This document shows, piece by piece, positions 11,483 to 12,069 of a stretch of 12,069 nt of DNA. A program made the position numbers and the translations under genes. Where the stretch lies: NCBI GenBank assembly GCA_964353405.1, contig CAYGWJ010000144.1, positions 1 to 12,069 of the forward strand, given 5' to 3'. The DNA is from JBGLNJ01 sp964353405 (GTDB lineage Bacteria; Chloroflexota; Anaerolineae; Fen-1058). Position 1 is the stretch's first letter. Every line of letters begins with the position of its first letter. Below the pieces are notes generated by a model. It did no database searches and was not told the origin of the DNA. It was given only the letters and a program-made list of their open reading frames with translations.

Positions 11483-12069
11483 ATGAAAAAGCAACTCGGT
11501 GGAATCTTGCGGCTGACGCGTTACCGGGAATACCTGTGGTTTGTCATCATCACCACTGTGCTGGGCGCGGCGGTGGGCCGTGGCGCTTTCGGCTGGCGAT
11601 TGATCGGCGTCCTCGTCGCCAATTGGCTGGCCGTGGGCTTTGCTTTCATGATCAATGATGTAGAAGATGCCCCGGACGATGCGTTGGATCCCGCCAAAGT
11701 CAGCCGCAATCCGGTTTCCTGTGGCGATCTTTCGGCCCGCCTGGGCACCATGGCATCACTCGTCGTGGCGACTGGCGCGGCGCTTTTATATACGCTACTG
11801 GGAGTATGGCCGCTGGTCGTCGGCGCCACCTGCCTTATCCTCGGTTACGTCTATTCGTGGCGGTGCATCCGGCTCAAATCCGTTCCTGTCGCCGACTTGG
11901 TCTCTCACGGGCTGATGCTGGCCGGACTCCAATTCCTGGCGGCGTATTTCACGTTCGGGCCTGGCCCGGCCTGGCGCTGGATGTTCCCGCTGACGTTCAT
12001 CGTCGCCATCAGCCTGTACGGCCAACTGTGCAACGAGCTGAGTGATTTCGAGGGCGATGTCAGAGCCGG
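11483..12069 (+). CDS. UbiA-family prenyltransferase, 5' part
   Basis: The frame stays open to the window edge; 195 residues are visible. The product is hydrophobic with several membrane helices (about 19-33, 40-57, 88-108, 112-126, 138-155 and 168-182). It carries the two aspartate-rich motifs of UbiA-superfamily enzymes: NDVEDAPDD (58-66) and NELSDFEGD (184-192). These bind Mg-diphosphate of a prenyl donor, which is transferred to an aromatic or other acceptor in the membrane. YSWRCIRLKSVPVADLVSHG (124-143) is also typical. The acceptor (quinone, tetrapyrrole, glycerol or other lipid) cannot be decided from this fragment. The NDxxDxxxD and NExxDxxxD forms resemble the MenA/chlorophyll-synthase side of the family rather than classical UbiA, which is a weak inference. 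The terminator upstream suggests a separate transcription unit. Confidence 0.88.
   Translation, partial: MKKQLGGILRLTRYREYLWFVIITTVLGAAVGRGAFGWRLIGVLVANWLAVGFAFMINDVEDAPDDALDPAKVSRNPVSCGDLSARLGTMASLVVATGAALLYTLLGVWPLVVGATCLILGYVYSWRCIRLKSVPVADLVSHGLMLAGLQFLAAYFTFGPGPAWRWMFPLTFIVAISLYGQLCNELSDFEGDVRA

Overview
The window is a GC-rich piece of bacterial chromosome with ordinary gene density, ten recognisable protein genes and no sign of phage, plasmid, transposon, CRISPR or RNA genes. The housekeeping sigma factor fragment, NDK, RsfS and near-consensus TTGACA/TATAAT promoters mark it as bacterial. A Chloroflexota (Anaerolineae-like) source is my best guess, based on the gene mix and on a TPR protein with a long Pro/Ala/Glu linker carrying repeated PDWL-type motifs. 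This is inference from memory of such proteins, not a demonstrated match.

Layout. Bases 2-634 (+) are the C-terminal part of a primary sigma-70 factor, followed by an intrinsic terminator. A well-formed promoter (723-751) then drives a 1132-residue TPR protein (797-4195), whose middle two thirds is a low-complexity linker with 14 PxW motifs and a near-identical 273/285-bp internal duplication. A strong terminator-like hairpin separates it from ndk (4267-4716, +). On the minus strand follow rsfS (4748-5101, TTG start) and a Mut7-C-type putative RNase (5186-5653), each with its own consensus promoter. Diverging from the latter is an Amt-family membrane protein (5728-7038, +) in which both conserved pore histidines appear to be tyrosines. 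On the minus strand again are a COG1926-type phosphoribosyltransferase (7060-7701) and thpR (7774-8358), the latter apparently transcribed as a leaderless mRNA. On the plus strand, moxR (8448-9398) overlaps a DUF58 gene (9395-10684) by 4 bp. Next comes a compact palindromic intergenic element (10693-10769), a NUDIX hydrolase (10782-11411), a terminator, and the start of a UbiA-type prenyltransferase running off the end (11483-12069).

How the genes relate. Several products touch RNA or nucleotide metabolism (sigma factor, NDK, RsfS, Mut7-C, ThpR, phosphoribosyltransferase, NUDIX), but most are separate transcription units; the only tight operon is moxR-DUF58. I found no multi-gene system that looks undescribed. 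The most unusual items are the Amt homologue with a rewritten pore, the PxW-array TPR protein, and several strong intergenic hairpins that lack U-tracts, two of which straddle stop codons.
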